A stretch of DNA of 64,000 nucleotides from Nymphaea colorata (taxonomy: Eukaryota > Streptophyta > Magnoliopsida > Nymphaeales > Nymphaeaceae): NCBI RefSeq assembly GCF_008831285.2, contig NC_045151.1:617544-681543 (forward strand). Reading direction: 5' to 3'. The position numbers and the translations under genes were made by a program. A model generated the notes under the pieces. It searched no databases. It saw nothing but the letters and a program-made list of their open reading frames with translations, and was not told the origin of the DNA. Positions within the stretch are counted from its first letter, which is position 1, and each line of letters begins with the position of its first letter. Shown one piece after another: positions 48,724 to 64,000 of the stretch.

Positions 48724-50253
48724 CTTGGGGACAAGCTTGTTCTAAGGAGGGTGGATCTGATACGAGCCTACTTTGGACTCGACCAGGACTAGCTGAGACT
48801 GCTGCCGAATCCCATCGACAACCCAGGGCCGGGTACGTTAAACCTGCCTGCGCGAGTCCTTTGTCGCCAGACGGGCATGAGAGGCTTGGTGAGGGTGAGA
48901 CTTGGCCACGGTGTGACGGAGGTTGTGAGGCTGTGTTAACCATATTTGATGTAGTCCTTAGCACTGTAGATGCCGATCCAAGCAAAGCATTACACCAGGT
49001 AACCATGAAGGGCAGCCACTGCCGGCCACAGGCACAACACAGCCATTGGGCACGGCCAAGCACACAGCCGAGGGACGTCGCAGGCTACAGGGCGCCGAGG
49101 ACGCAACCAGGTACTGCAGGCAGGACAGCCAAGTACTGCAGACAGGAGGTCACTTGCGGCTTGGGGAGGCTATCGCAGACGAGGAGACCGCCAGCGGCTC
49201 TATCACAGGCCATTGGGAGGTTACCGCGGCAGAGGAGACAGTCGGGTGCCGAGCACAGGCAAGCCACGGCGCAGGATGCCACTCGTGCCTTAGGGAGGTT
49301 ATCAGGCCACTGTCGACACCAGCCGAGAGTTCTAGGGAGGTTAGCGAGCAGACACCGACAGTGCACGGGCGAGGCGACGCTTTCTATTGTGAGGCTAATG
49401 AGCCTCAGGCACCAGCGGCACCAGCACACGGACAGGAGGCCGACTCTTGTTGAGAGGTTAACGCACACTGAGACCTTTCCAACGGGGGCAGCGTTTTTGT
49501 GTAGGGATGTTACTTGGAGCATCCAGGCCCAGCTAGCCGAGCCCAGCCTAGACTACACCAGCGTTGACTTGAGGGAGATGGTCCGAGATCAGCCACCAGA
49601 CCCAGCCGACCCGACCCAGACCGAGGTGGGTCCACGTACGGAGTTGACCGAGCTAGGTCCGGTCAAACCTAGACCGAGCCCAGTTGACCGACCTAGCCAC
49701 GCGCGCCCACTTGACTCAGACCGAGTGGGAGGAGTTACAGGTCCGAACCGACCATAGCAGACCAAGACGGAGCCATTTCAGGTCGAGACAGAGTGCTTAC
49801 AGCGATACGGGTCAGTTTGGAGCAGTTTTGACAGGATCCGGTCCAGGACGCGATCCAGATCCAGCAGTTTAGTGAGGAACCGGTTTTGTTTCAGTTCTGT
49901 TTTAGTTATGTACCGACCCGGTTTGAGACTTAGACCGAACCGAGTCATGCTATAGTTTAAATACTCTCTTTGCATTGTTTGCCCTAAGTTTTTGAATGGA
50001 AAAATAACCAAAGTTTGAGATCTTCTCTCTCATCCTCCGTTTTTTCCTCCTCCCTTTGTCGGAATTATCTTCTTCCTCGTCTTTGTCTGAAACACCTCAA
50101 CCCGAGAGCTTCTCGTAGCTCAACCTCTGCAACCGAGAGATCACAGCGGTGATCTCCCTCATTTCTTCAAGCTTCTCTGGTTCCTCTTCAACCGGAAGTC
50201 CACAGGCGAGGAGAACCGGCGGGTTCTTCCTTCCTCCGTTCATCTTCCCCAAC
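48724..50253 (+). mobile_element. long LTR-type repeat, copy 2
   Basis: Direct copy of 43387-44893, with the same purine tract (AAGGAGGGTGG) and the same TGATACGAGCC start at 48758. It carries a short insertion and small indels relative to copy 1 (about 1530 against 1507 bp). After 50253 the sequence departs from copy 1, though loosely similar motifs (CAGGGAAGGAG, GTCTAGACGAC) continue to about 50365, which suggests a variant LTR family end. Confidence 0.65.
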
Positions 50254-50365
50254 CCACGAAAAATCGCGAGCTAGGCGCGGGTTCGACGAAAACGGTCGAA
50301 TCGAATGGGCTAGCTCGTCACCAGGGAAGGAGACACCGGGTAGAACGTGTCTAGACGACCGTTCC

Positions 50366-51446
50366 TGATTAGTCACACATTATGCTTGCGTACCTGACCT
50401 AGCTCAGTTTCTGGGCCATGCACCTAACAGACTCGTAGAGTTGGGTGGTCAGCCTTTGACATTTGTCTACACAAGGGTGGGTCTGGCAAGATTTAGATTT
50501 GATCCTGATAGGTGCAACTTAAATGGTCGAATGACAAGGAGCAATGCACTGCAAGATGTTCAAATATACTAGGAACACAAATGGATTTGATATGTATCAT
50601 GTATCTAGTACCTCCACACAGTACCTGCCTGGCAATGAAGCCACCCTCACACAGTATAGATCTTGCTTGACAATCAGGCTGGGTTTAGTGTCTACCCTTG
50701 AATATGAACTCACGTCTGGATCTAAGTTTCAACGCTTTGCAGGTAAAAGTTCAAGAAAAAAAAAAAAGTGGTTTTGAAAATATCCATCCATTGAGATATA
50801 TGGTCCAGTCAGCTCTTTAGTAATGATAAACATGATCCAACTCTGACCTGACGTGTATCATTAGCCACATGCTGAACCTGTTGTGAGTCCATGGGCCAAA
50901 CTCAGATCGTCCTAATTCATTCATAAACATGAGCAGATCAAGCTCTACTCAGCTTTGAGTTACTAAATTCATAATCAATCCAGAACCAAATGGAATAAGT
51001 TAATATAGTTCCAAATTTTGTTAGTAATCAGTTTTGGATGTTGACATAGTCCGGTACAATTTGTATCTGGGACCTGGTTCTTAGTCACTTTGTCAATGAA
51101 ACTTGTCCCGTCCACATTCAATTGGAAAGTTCAGCTAAATCCTATCTATTTACAGCTTGACTTTGAGCAGATGTTGCCACCAAAGAATTAAGTTTTGCGT
51201 AAAGACTCCACTTAATGTTGGCGGTGGATCTCAAGCAGCAACACAACTGCTTTTTTTAAAGAAAAAGTTAAGCTGCATGAAAATTCTTACGAGATTATGC
51301 CAAGGAACGCATTCATTTAGGAGAGAGACCAGTCCCAATTCTGAACAGCAGCGGAGTCTCCACAGATCAGGTGCCATACGTGAATGCCCAGGACAACCCA
51401 GAAACAATCTTCTCCACTACAGAAAAACCCTCCTCCCTCTTTCAAA
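50366..51446. other. intergenic, no gene recognised
   Basis: Unique-looking AT-rich sequence after the retrotransposon block. Only short unrelated open frames were found. Confidence 0.4.
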
Positions 51447-51770
51447 TGGTGGTGGTCGACCCTGCCACCATGTTCTCCAATTTTGGCACTGATGCCATTG
51501 ACTGGGTTGCGGCAGGCGTGCTTATCTTCCCCATAAGCAGCGATTGGAAATTGAACTCACTTCTTTCGACCTCTCTTCTGTCAACATCCCTAACCAGGCG
51601 ATCAGGTCTGGTGGTGGTCGGCGCTGCCGCCATGTTCTCCGATTCCGGCACTGATGCCATTGGCTGAGTTGTGGCACACGTGCTTATCTCCCCCATATAC
51701 AGCGATTGAAAATTGAACTTTCACTTCTTTCGACTTCGCTTCTGTCAACAAACCTAACCAGATGGTCAAA
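51447..51770. repeat. 162-bp tandem duplication
   Basis: Two units (51447-51608 and 51609-51770) starting TGGTGGTGGTCG and containing GCCATGTTCTCC, GGCACTGATGCCATTG and TTCTTTCGACCTC. Point differences and small indels show it is not very recent. No gene motif was recognised. Confidence 0.8.
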
Positions 51771-52564
51771 TCTCACTAGCAGGCAAATAGCTGAATTCAA
51801 AGTGAACCCATGCATTTACCCTGTAACATATGGAATTTCCCATCGGTGAAGTTATATAATGCCATTTATGTCAAATTTGAGAGAACTAGGGACTACCCAC
51901 AACACGGGTTGATGAGATCACTCGGCTAGGATACTGAAGTTCTAACTATTCCAGTTATCATGCTTAGGTTGTTCAGACCTTGCAGATCCAGCTCTAAGTT
52001 GTCCAGAAGGATAGTTTGTTCTCAATAAGGATTATGTAAAGTTTGATCTCATTAGCCTCGGAGATGGGTGTCATTACTATTCCGAAGCAACTAAAAATCA
52101 ATGTAGCATCTGCAGAGAAATCAATATGGCAGAGCTCAAGCTGGAAGGAACCGGAATACATGCAGGCATAAGCCAGCTTCCCCAGGGAACAATGAAAGTT
52201 TTCTAGTAGCCAGATCATAAAATGCAAGTTTGCGGGGTGAAAAAAACCTCAGGAAACTACTGGCGATGTTCATACAATCATCCAAGGGACCAGAATTAAC
52301 AAGTATAGAAAGCCAAATCTTCAGCAGCAGACAATCATCGGGACGTCTTCAGTTTGCAGGTTTAGCAATAAATACACATAGAAATAGAGGAAACAACTGT
52401 GGGTACTCGCAACCAAATCAAGCTCTGAAACCTTGAAAATTTACATAATCCCCGAACACCTGAAAGCACCGTCCTGTAACCGGAAAAATACTAGAGCTTT
52501 CTAGAACAATTTACACCACAGAAAAAAGTGTTTGCCTGCCCAACAGGACATAATCAAGATCCAT
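51771..52564. other. intergenic / 3' UTR of the IQD gene
   Basis: No coding feature was recognised. The right end should hold the 3' UTR of the minus-strand IQD gene, whose stop codon is at 52567-52565. Confidence 0.4.
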
Positions 52565-54994
52565 TCACCTCCGCCATTCTGCATGAACCACTTTCTCTGC
52601 AAATCAGGAACACAACAAACAGTGAGAAGCATGTAACATTGTATGATTTTAGTTGGCCAGACCACAATTTGCCCAGCTACAAGAAAAATCAGGTTATAGC
52701 AACATCAGCTAGGGTGCAAAATTAGTATTTGTTTCAGTGTCCCCACAAATCTAGCATTTTTGTATGTTCAAAATGAGCAGGCGTCCATTCAGCTCATAAA
52801 GCAAGCCCTAGCTCAACCTGATCACAATGTGGTCATGAGCAGGTTTTTCATCCTCAACAAGCCTGAACAAGGCCAGATATCTAGGCTGCTAATATGTTTA
52901 CTTGAAGCAAGGATGTGATGACATCCCACTGTTGATAAGACATGAATTATCACAGGCAACGTTCCTATTGTTTTGAGGTAAGATTTCCTATTTTAGCTTC
53001 TGCTTTTGGAAAGTGAAAGCACCATTCTATCATCAAAACTCGAACTGATAAATTATTTGTAGGTCTAAGTGAACGATCGACACAGAGACGAACAAGACAA
53101 ACAATAACTTCAACTTAACCCAGGCTGGCAAAATTCTGTAGATGAACCAGCCATACTCTGAATTGAACTAATAAAAAGATATTCCTGAGTGATATTCAAC
53201 TACGAATGAGCCAAGACCTGCCAAGCCAGGTGTGACTTTTATAGGCTAATATATTTGGTAGCTAAAAAGCAAATAACAGAAGTAAAAAGAGACTGCATCA
53301 GTTTTTCTGTTTGACTTCCAAAAGCAGAACAAAAGAAAAAAAAAAAGTAGTTTTAAGAACATAAAAATCAGTTACGAGGTTGAAGTCTTCTTACCATTTC
53401 CATCCCGAGAAGACAGGAGTGACTTGTCTCTAATGTTTCCTTTCCCAGATTGGACAAGTCTCTGTGTTCTTGGGGACAAAGAACTCACTTTCCCATTGGA
53501 AACTGAAGGCAAAGAATGACGCCTGGTGACACCATTTCCTTCGGTTCCATCGGAGCCAAACCTTGGAGAACCTTGACAACGTAACTTGGCCTTTGCAGAC
53601 TCAGTTGCTGCCATGTAACTAGGCAGAGCTGGACTCTTATGCAACCCATTTTCTGGAAATGAAGATCGCCTTTTACTAGTTTTCTGACCACCTGCAGGCA
53701 CTTGATCATCCTTTGGATTTGAATTTATTTCCCCATCTACATCCGCTAGGCTTCCATCTTTGATCTCATTTTCCAATGGAATTGCTGGTAGGGATACCTC
53801 AATTGGATTTAACTTAATAATAGGATTATCAATTTGAGAACAGTCGGCTAAAACATTTATTGATATAGGTTCAAAATCCATCTTTGATGGAGAATCTGCT
53901 GATATTAGTTGAGAATCTAATTTTGGTTGAGAATCTATCTTCTGTTGAGAATCTATTTTTGGTTGAGAATCTATCTTCTGTTGAGAATCTGTTATCAGCC
54001 GAGAATTTGCCTTTGGTTCAGGCTGCTCAGTGGGAGCTACAGTAGTAGCTTTCCTATTCTTATCAATAGAATCAGCTTCACCATTATCATGGTTCTCAAC
54101 TGAGGAACTTGTAGTCTTGTTCAAATTGCGCTTCAGCTTCTCAGTTTCCATCTCCTGGCGATCTGAAGAAATATCAGTTGTAAGATTTGCAGATACCTTC
54201 CTCAAATTGCGTTTAACCTTTTCAAGCTCACTTTGTGGTTCCTCAACAGGCTGTGCAGGTACTTTTTTTAGAATCCTCTTTGATCTTTCAGGTTCATAAT
54301 TGTTGGCATTGGTTGAGGTATCACCATGTGCTGTTGGGCGTGTGCGTACACTGCGCTTCATCCTGCTTCCATCATTCTCTGTGGCACGGGCAGTGTGCTT
54401 TTGTGGTTTTGAATCAATTCCTCTCTTTAACTGAATAGAAGGAACAGTAAAACAAATGGCTGTCCAGCGTTCTAGCCAGCTCCAAGCAGAGTTTGGTTCA
54501 GTTTCACTGTAGTAGACTTTCAATGGCCTTACCATAGTATAAGAAACTAGAAGCTGAAAAAATGCAGGGAGAATAGTGAGAAGAACAACAAACCATAGAT
54601 TAAGAAGGAAAAAGTGTATACAGGCCAAATCTGAACAGTAACTAGCAAATTGAGCTCGTTCATTTGCATTGGAAATGTCATACAACCTTCCAAAAGGCAG
54701 GCTACTAAGAAGAATGGCTGCATGTAAACATCCCTCTTTTGAATTATATGGACTAAGAAAACAAAAACCCTTTGGAGTACTAGCAATGTCATGCAAGAGG
54801 TAAAGTATACCCACCTTTCTAGCAAAAGCATTGGACAGCAGCTTCTCTGTACGAGCTGAGGGCCTTACCACCGCAGCAGTAGAAGACATGGTGTTCTGGC
54901 AGAAAATGAAGTTAGATAATTGGTCCAAAAATAAAATGGACAAAATCAATTAAAAATTTTAAAAAAAAAAACTAGTTCTGAAGAGAGAAAATGT

Positions 54995-55047
<53 letters not shown>

Positions 55048-57326
55048 CAGTATCAACCTTGGCGAGGTTTTTCTCAAGGTTATCTTGTAAAAATCTCAGA
55101 GAAATCTTGCAAGTTATAATTAACACTTGCAGAATAAAAGAATAAGGTTGTAAAAAGAAAAAAACTACAAAATAGAAGGTAAGGAACAACCATTAAGCTT
55201 TTTAAAACAAGAAACACAGAAAAAAAAAGAAATATATACTTAACATGTACAAAAAGGACATTCTTTTTTGAGAAACTTGCAAAATTATCATGATGTTATC
55301 AGAATAAGATCATGATATTATCAAAATATTGAACCTTTTGTGTCATTTTGAGGAGGGAAAATGACAGAGGAAAACTTATGAAGACAAGGATGCTCCAAGG
55401 ATATATAAAAACACAACATCAGCTCCAAAACAAGTAGTACCTAAAGCACATTAAGCATAACTTAACAGCTGTATTTGGACATCAGATTTATATAGAATCA
55501 TAGATCATGTCCCACCAAAATAGACACATTGTGTGTGCAAACTGCATTCAAACTCCAACAAAAAAGATTGTGCAACTAAGAAACATAAAGAGACCACAAA
55601 TAGATGATGCTTTATTAAGGTAGGTGTTGGCTAAGTATTACCATGATCTTTCCTCCACCAAATCTCTGATGTATGGTTAGTCCAACATCAGAATGTCTGA
55701 TCCTTCGGCCACGGAAAACTGCTTGCACCTTTATGATTGAATGCAAACAAAGCAAAGTTGCCACAGCCTGTCTCCTTACCAAATGCCCGCGGACAAGTGC
55801 CTGCAACCTAATGATCCCCTTAAGGGCTTGAAATGCCCGACGTGCCTGATCAGTTTACACATTGAAATGAGCTTCATTTAGCTGGGTAAGTACCAAGTTG
55901 ATCATTTTAAAATATCTTAGTGATAATAAGCACAAACTGAGGCCTGACTTCAGAGTGAGTTGTTTGATCCCTTTTTATATACTGAAATACCACTCAAAAC
56001 TGGTTTTGAAAGAAAAACTGTAACTACTTCTATCATGCCAAAGGTCCAAAATCTGGGAAAACTTATGAAGCTTAAAAAAAAAAAAAAAAAAACCACCAAA
56101 TTCCATTAATGCATGTCTTTGAACTAGATAGGGACGCTCCCACCTGCATCAAATACTTGGCTGCAGTGGGAGTCAACACACAATCAAAGAAGATAAAAAA
56201 TCATAAGCACAGATAAAGCAACATGCTGGAATAATAGGAGCAACTATATACTTGAAAGTCATGTCATGAGAATTCATTAGGAAATGTCATTAAAATGGCT
56301 TAAATATATACAAATATTTGCAAAGAGCTTAAGATCAATTCATATCTACAGAGTCGACACTTAAAGCAGCAAAATTTACCAGGTAACCTCGAAAAGCTGC
56401 TTGTGCCTTTATTGCTGCCTGTTCTTCTCTCGAGTTCCTTGGATCAGGGGATAGTCCAGCTCCAACAGCAGCATCAGGTTTCTCACAATCTTGACTTGCA
56501 GGCACTGGTTGTCCAACTTCAGGTGATAATTCAGCAGCACACGTACTCTCAGGTTGAGGAATGGAGTCATTTGTGTCATTTTTGGTAGGAACAGGCTGGG
56601 AAATCAAGGGTGAATTCACAGACAAATCAGCAAGTGGCTCCTTTCCAGAGCCATGCTTTTCCTTCTCAACTGTGACCTTCGCACACAAATTATTCCAAAC
56701 ACATTTCCAAGGAACTGATTAAAATGAAGCACAAAACCATACAGAGAAGGAAAAGGAAGATACTAGCAGAAAGGATAAGCTGGACAGAAAATGAGGAATG
56801 TGCAAGTGCACATAAATGGACAACATAAACTACCAAATGCAGTAACCAACTTATTCTCTAGCAATGTCCAGGCAAGAGTTTTATAAGAAGTTTTCCTAGA
56901 AATTATCTTTTCAGGAAAAAAAGAAATTGAAGTTCAAAGAAATTCAGAAATGCAAACAAAGAGAAATAGGTTTCAGTAGTATTTTTCCCATAAAGAAACA
57001 GAAGTTTTTTTAAGATTGGTCACTAGTAAACTCAAACAAGAGTAAAATTAAAAAAATATAACAAATTTCGGTACTACCATATATCCACAACCACATTGCA
57101 AGCTTGATAAGAATTTACTTGTATGTCAAAAACATAAAAAGCCTTAGCTAAAAGCAAGCGACTGGTAAACTCCAATTGAGCAATTGGAAGAAAAAACTTG
57201 TCCAATTTGTGCAGCTTCAGTCAGTAATATTCTCACCAGATCGCCTCTTGCCTTTGTATAACTGGATCTGGTACTTTTCTTCCTAAACAGTAGCGTCTTG
57301 AGCCATTTACCAGGAGATTTTCCCAT
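52565..57326 (-). CDS. IQ67-domain (IQD) calmodulin-binding protein, IQD31-like
   Basis: Six coding exons give 620 aa: 57326-57237, 56676-56380, 55845-55642, 54895-54815, 54553-53395 and 52596-52565. All introns are GT-AG and in phase. The N-terminus [17 protein letters not shown] is family-typical. The IQ67 domain (about 115-182) spans the exon 2/3 junction, also typical: [18 protein letters not shown], then [18 protein letters not shown], then [12 protein letters not shown], three IQ-like calmodulin-binding motifs. The middle is basic and low-complexity, with six-residue DSQxKI/L repeats (about 406-440). A DUF4005-like part follows ([22 protein letters not shown]...RRHSLPS). The terminal exon supplies [10 protein letters not shown], the expected IQD31/32-type end. 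IQD proteins are microtubule- and membrane-associated scaffolds linking calmodulin signalling to cell shape. The exon 5 frame also runs to a stop at 53372 if the GTAAGA donor is ignored. Confidence 0.92.
53911..54008 (-). repeat. 18-bp in-frame minisatellite in the IQD gene
   Basis: Units start with GAGAATCT or GAGAATTT at 53911, 53929, 53947, 53965, 53983 and 54001, with exact 18-bp spacing. On the minus strand they encode the hexapeptides [12 protein letters not shown] and DSQPKL. Because the period is a multiple of three, copy-number change would keep the frame. Confidence 0.9.
54999..55047. repeat. (TA)n(GA)n microsatellite in IQD intron 3
   Basis: TA repeats to about 55026, then GA repeats to 55047, inside the intron between IQD coding exons 3 and 4. 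Confidence 0.9.
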
Positions 57327-58330
57327 AGCCACAGCAAGATTCCAATCAAGAAAATCCTTTTACAACCCTACATATAGCAAAACAGTCCATGAAGAAGCAA
57401 ATCACGCAACTGGGAGAAAAGCAGAATAACCAAACGTGACAGCTCGCAATGTATGCCTTTCCATGCAAGGAATACCGGAATTGTCACTGATCTAAGTTGC
57501 CACTCAATAAATTACATATGAACCAGAAAAAAAGGGGAGAAAACAAAGAAGGGAATCTGGTATGAACGCGGCGACACTAGAATGCAGATGTGAACCAACT
57601 ATGGAAGGAAAAACCACTGAACGAGAGAACAGGAAATGCTTTTATGCAGAAAATTTAAAAACGAGAAATTAGATCCAAATCTTTGAACAATTAATAGAAA
57701 CAAAATCAGCACTGATCTACTCATAAGAATGGAAACCCAAGACAAATAAAATTGTGAACTCGGATTTCAAGCACAAAAACATTTTTCCTACAAAGAAACC
57801 CAGAAACACTGAACTTCTAACCCCAACCAAACTTCCATCTCCAACAGAAACCACTACCCACAGAGAAAACGAAATCCACCCAACAATCAAATCCCAAACA
57901 AGACAAACTGAACCATCAGCAAAGGAAAAAAAAAACGAAAAAGGACCCATCATCAAATTGTAGCACAGAGAAGATAGAAACAAGGAAGCTTTAACATCAA
58001 ATTGAAGATGAACACTTGAGACAGCTTACCCGTCTCACCACACTTTGAAGCAATGCAGCACTCCCTCAAACCCTGCTTCGAAAATCTCCCCTTCATCAAA
58101 CGCTTGCCATCCTCCCTCTGTGTGTGCTTGCTTGTGTAAAGAAATGTTGATAGACGCGAGAGAGAGAGAGAGAGAGAGAGGTAAAGTAGGAAGAGAGAAA
58201 GGATATATGAGATCTGTGTGTGTGTGTGTGTGAAAGAGAGAGAGCTGGAGCTTTGTCAGAAAGCAAGTGAAAGAGGAAAAAGAAAAAGGAATGAAAATAG
58301 GAAACTCAGCACGTTCTCCCTGAAATGAAA
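57327..58330 (-). promoter_or_regulatory. 5' UTR, 5'-UTR intron and leader of the IQD gene
   Basis: On the minus strand, a GTAAGC donor follows the leader at 58030/58029, and a TATGTAG acceptor ends at 57368, leaving a 41-nt 5' UTR piece (57367-57327) before the ATG. This predicts a 662-nt intron in the 5' UTR. The leader region contains (GA)n at about 58160-58180 and (GT)n at about 58215-58231. Upstream, 58540-58640 has (CA)n and (GA)n runs. Splice sites are by consensus only. Confidence 0.55.
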
Positions 58331-58699
58331 CCAAGAAACTCTGCTTATACCCTCCTACTCACTCTGAAGCTCAGTCCCTCTCTTTCTTCACTCAACCGTG
58401 TTCGAATGAAGGAGGCAGGGGAACGGCAGCACCACCACCTCCCTCTCATTCCCTTTATTTATTTGCTAACTGCAAGTCTGCAACTCAAAAACGCTGTTTT
58501 TCCAAAAATAAATAAATAAATAAATAATAAAGGAGGGCCGGCTGCACGCGCACGCACACACACAGTCACTCTCACTCCACAGCAACCACTGCGCTTTTCA
58601 ATTAGAGAGAGAAAGAGAGAGAGAGAGAGAATTCTTTCACTTTCTTTCTCTAAAAAGAAGGCAGACGAATCAATAAACAATCCTCTTTTTCATTTTCAT

Positions 58700-59934
<1,235 letters not shown>

Positions 59935-60711
59935 TTCATATACCTTGGCTGAGGTGCAGAAATATAATTAGGTGCACAAGTGACTTCAATTTTATTTAAG
60001 TTGGTGAATTTGGTTATGATGATCCTGTTAAAGAAAACTACTAGAATAGTTTTATTTTTGACATGTATATGCGTTTTTCGAAGATAAAAAAAAAGAAAAA
60101 TCAACTGCTCTCATTGTACTGAACTCCATATTGCAAGACTTGATGTTTCTATTCATGATTACGTTCACCGAACAAAAAATAATTACCTTCTCATTCATGA
60201 TGTTTCTATAGTTAATTATTAAAAAAAGCTGTAATTTACTAAAAAAAATTGTCCCATTTGATCTTTACTTTAACAAATTTATAATCCGTAATATACTTCA
60301 AGTACAATTTTACTTCTAAAAAAATCACTCATTTAATTTAACCATTATTTATTAACAAGGTGCCTTAATCTCTAATTCTTTAATTTTGAGAAGGTGCAAC
60401 AAGTTTAACGCGGAAACATTATTTTCAATAATTGGAAAGATTGGGATCGATTTTGGGATTTGATAATGATATTACCGCTACTTTTTAATATAAATTTGGT
60501 CATTTCTTGTTCATCGACCCCACGTTACTGCTTAGCCATTTGACTTGTTCAACGCTTTCTTAGAATTATGAATGGACCCATGCATGCGTGCTTTTTACTT
60601 AATTAGCCACCTCAAATTATCCTTTGAAACTAAATTGGCTAATTTATTTTTATTTTTTTATATCATTTATTTTTTCAAAAAGATAACGTTGGTAATGTTT
60701 TTTGGCCAATT

Positions 60712-60885
60712 CGCTCGGGTTGGCTCTCGATGAGGTCCGATTCGGCTCGACTAACATTTTTTATTATTTTTATTTAATAATAATATATATTTTATCATTA
60801 AATATATTTTATATTAAAAAATTATTTTATATTAAAAAAATTATTTTAGCCGAGCCAGGCCGACGCCCAGTAGGTCTAGTTACAG
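60712..60885. repeat. GC-ended, AT-cored repeat (MITE-like)
   Basis: CTCGGGTTGGCTCTCG and CGATTCGGCTCG on the left and TTAGCCGAGCCAGGCCGAC on the right surround an AT-only core of about 100 bp. The build is like the stretches at 6.3 and 22.0 kb. Boundaries are approximate. Confidence 0.4.

Positions 60886-64000
<3,115 letters not shown>

Noticed and set aside
53372-54949. 525-residue single-exon protein on the minus strand in the IQD region
   Set aside because: It starts inside intron 3, crosses the stop-free intron 4 and misses the last exon. It is an artefact of the IQD gene.
57327-57332. Upstream start two codons before the IQD Met
   Set aside because: The codon is GTG. The family's conserved MGKSPGKW start is the ATG at 57326.

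Overview
The window is nuclear DNA of a flowering plant. Coding sequences are split by GT-AG introns. The gene set is typical of land plants: a WRKY factor with the WRKYGKK variant, a PLS-type pentatricopeptide repeat protein, two GT61 glycosyltransferases, an IQ67-domain protein, a chloroplast-type DCC/DUF393 protein and an organellar LepA/GUF1 GTPase. Intergenic DNA is AT-rich, with long (TA)n and (GA)n tracts, MITEs, a solo LTR and nested LTR retrotransposons. I cannot name the species or order. I see no bacterial operon, CRISPR array, phage or rRNA.

Layout. 0.9-5.0 kb: a three-exon WRKY gene (+) behind a promoter rich in TGACG motifs. 5.4-8.1 kb: LINE relic, AT-rich repeats and a small MITE. 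8.2-11.2 kb: five-exon DCC/DUF393 gene (+), convergent with an intronless PPR gene (11.9-13.5 kb, -). 14.3-28.9 kb: a tandem segmental duplication, each unit carrying one two-exon GT61 gene (+; both 543 aa, same intron position) with its leader and long presumed 5'-UTR intron. The 3' flank of the second copy has gained a SINE-like insert. 30.8-36.7 kb: eleven-exon GUF1/LepA gene (+), with a solo LTR in intron 4. 39.5-50.3 kb: a repeat block made of a hAT-type MITE, a miniature LTR element (TRIM-like), and nested LTR-retrotransposon pieces forming about 2.5-kb inverted arms and a 1.5-kb direct repeat, with no gag or pol recognised. 52.6-58.3 kb: six-coding-exon IQD gene (-), whose last 32-nt coding exon lies about 0.8 kb beyond the apparent stop. 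58.7-64.0 kb: no gene recognised; very long (TA)n tracts and small repeats.

The genes are independent transcription units and not a pathway cluster. Exon structures were assembled by hand from splice consensus, reading-frame continuity and remembered family motifs, without alignment software. They hang together well: every junction keeps phase, and the reconstructed proteins end in family-typical C-termini. The most useful results are the hidden IQD terminal exon and its stop-free 261-nt intron, the TRIM-like element, the solo LTR with a perfect target duplication, the inverted LTR arms, and the paired GT61 duplicates. I found no convincing novel multi-gene system.
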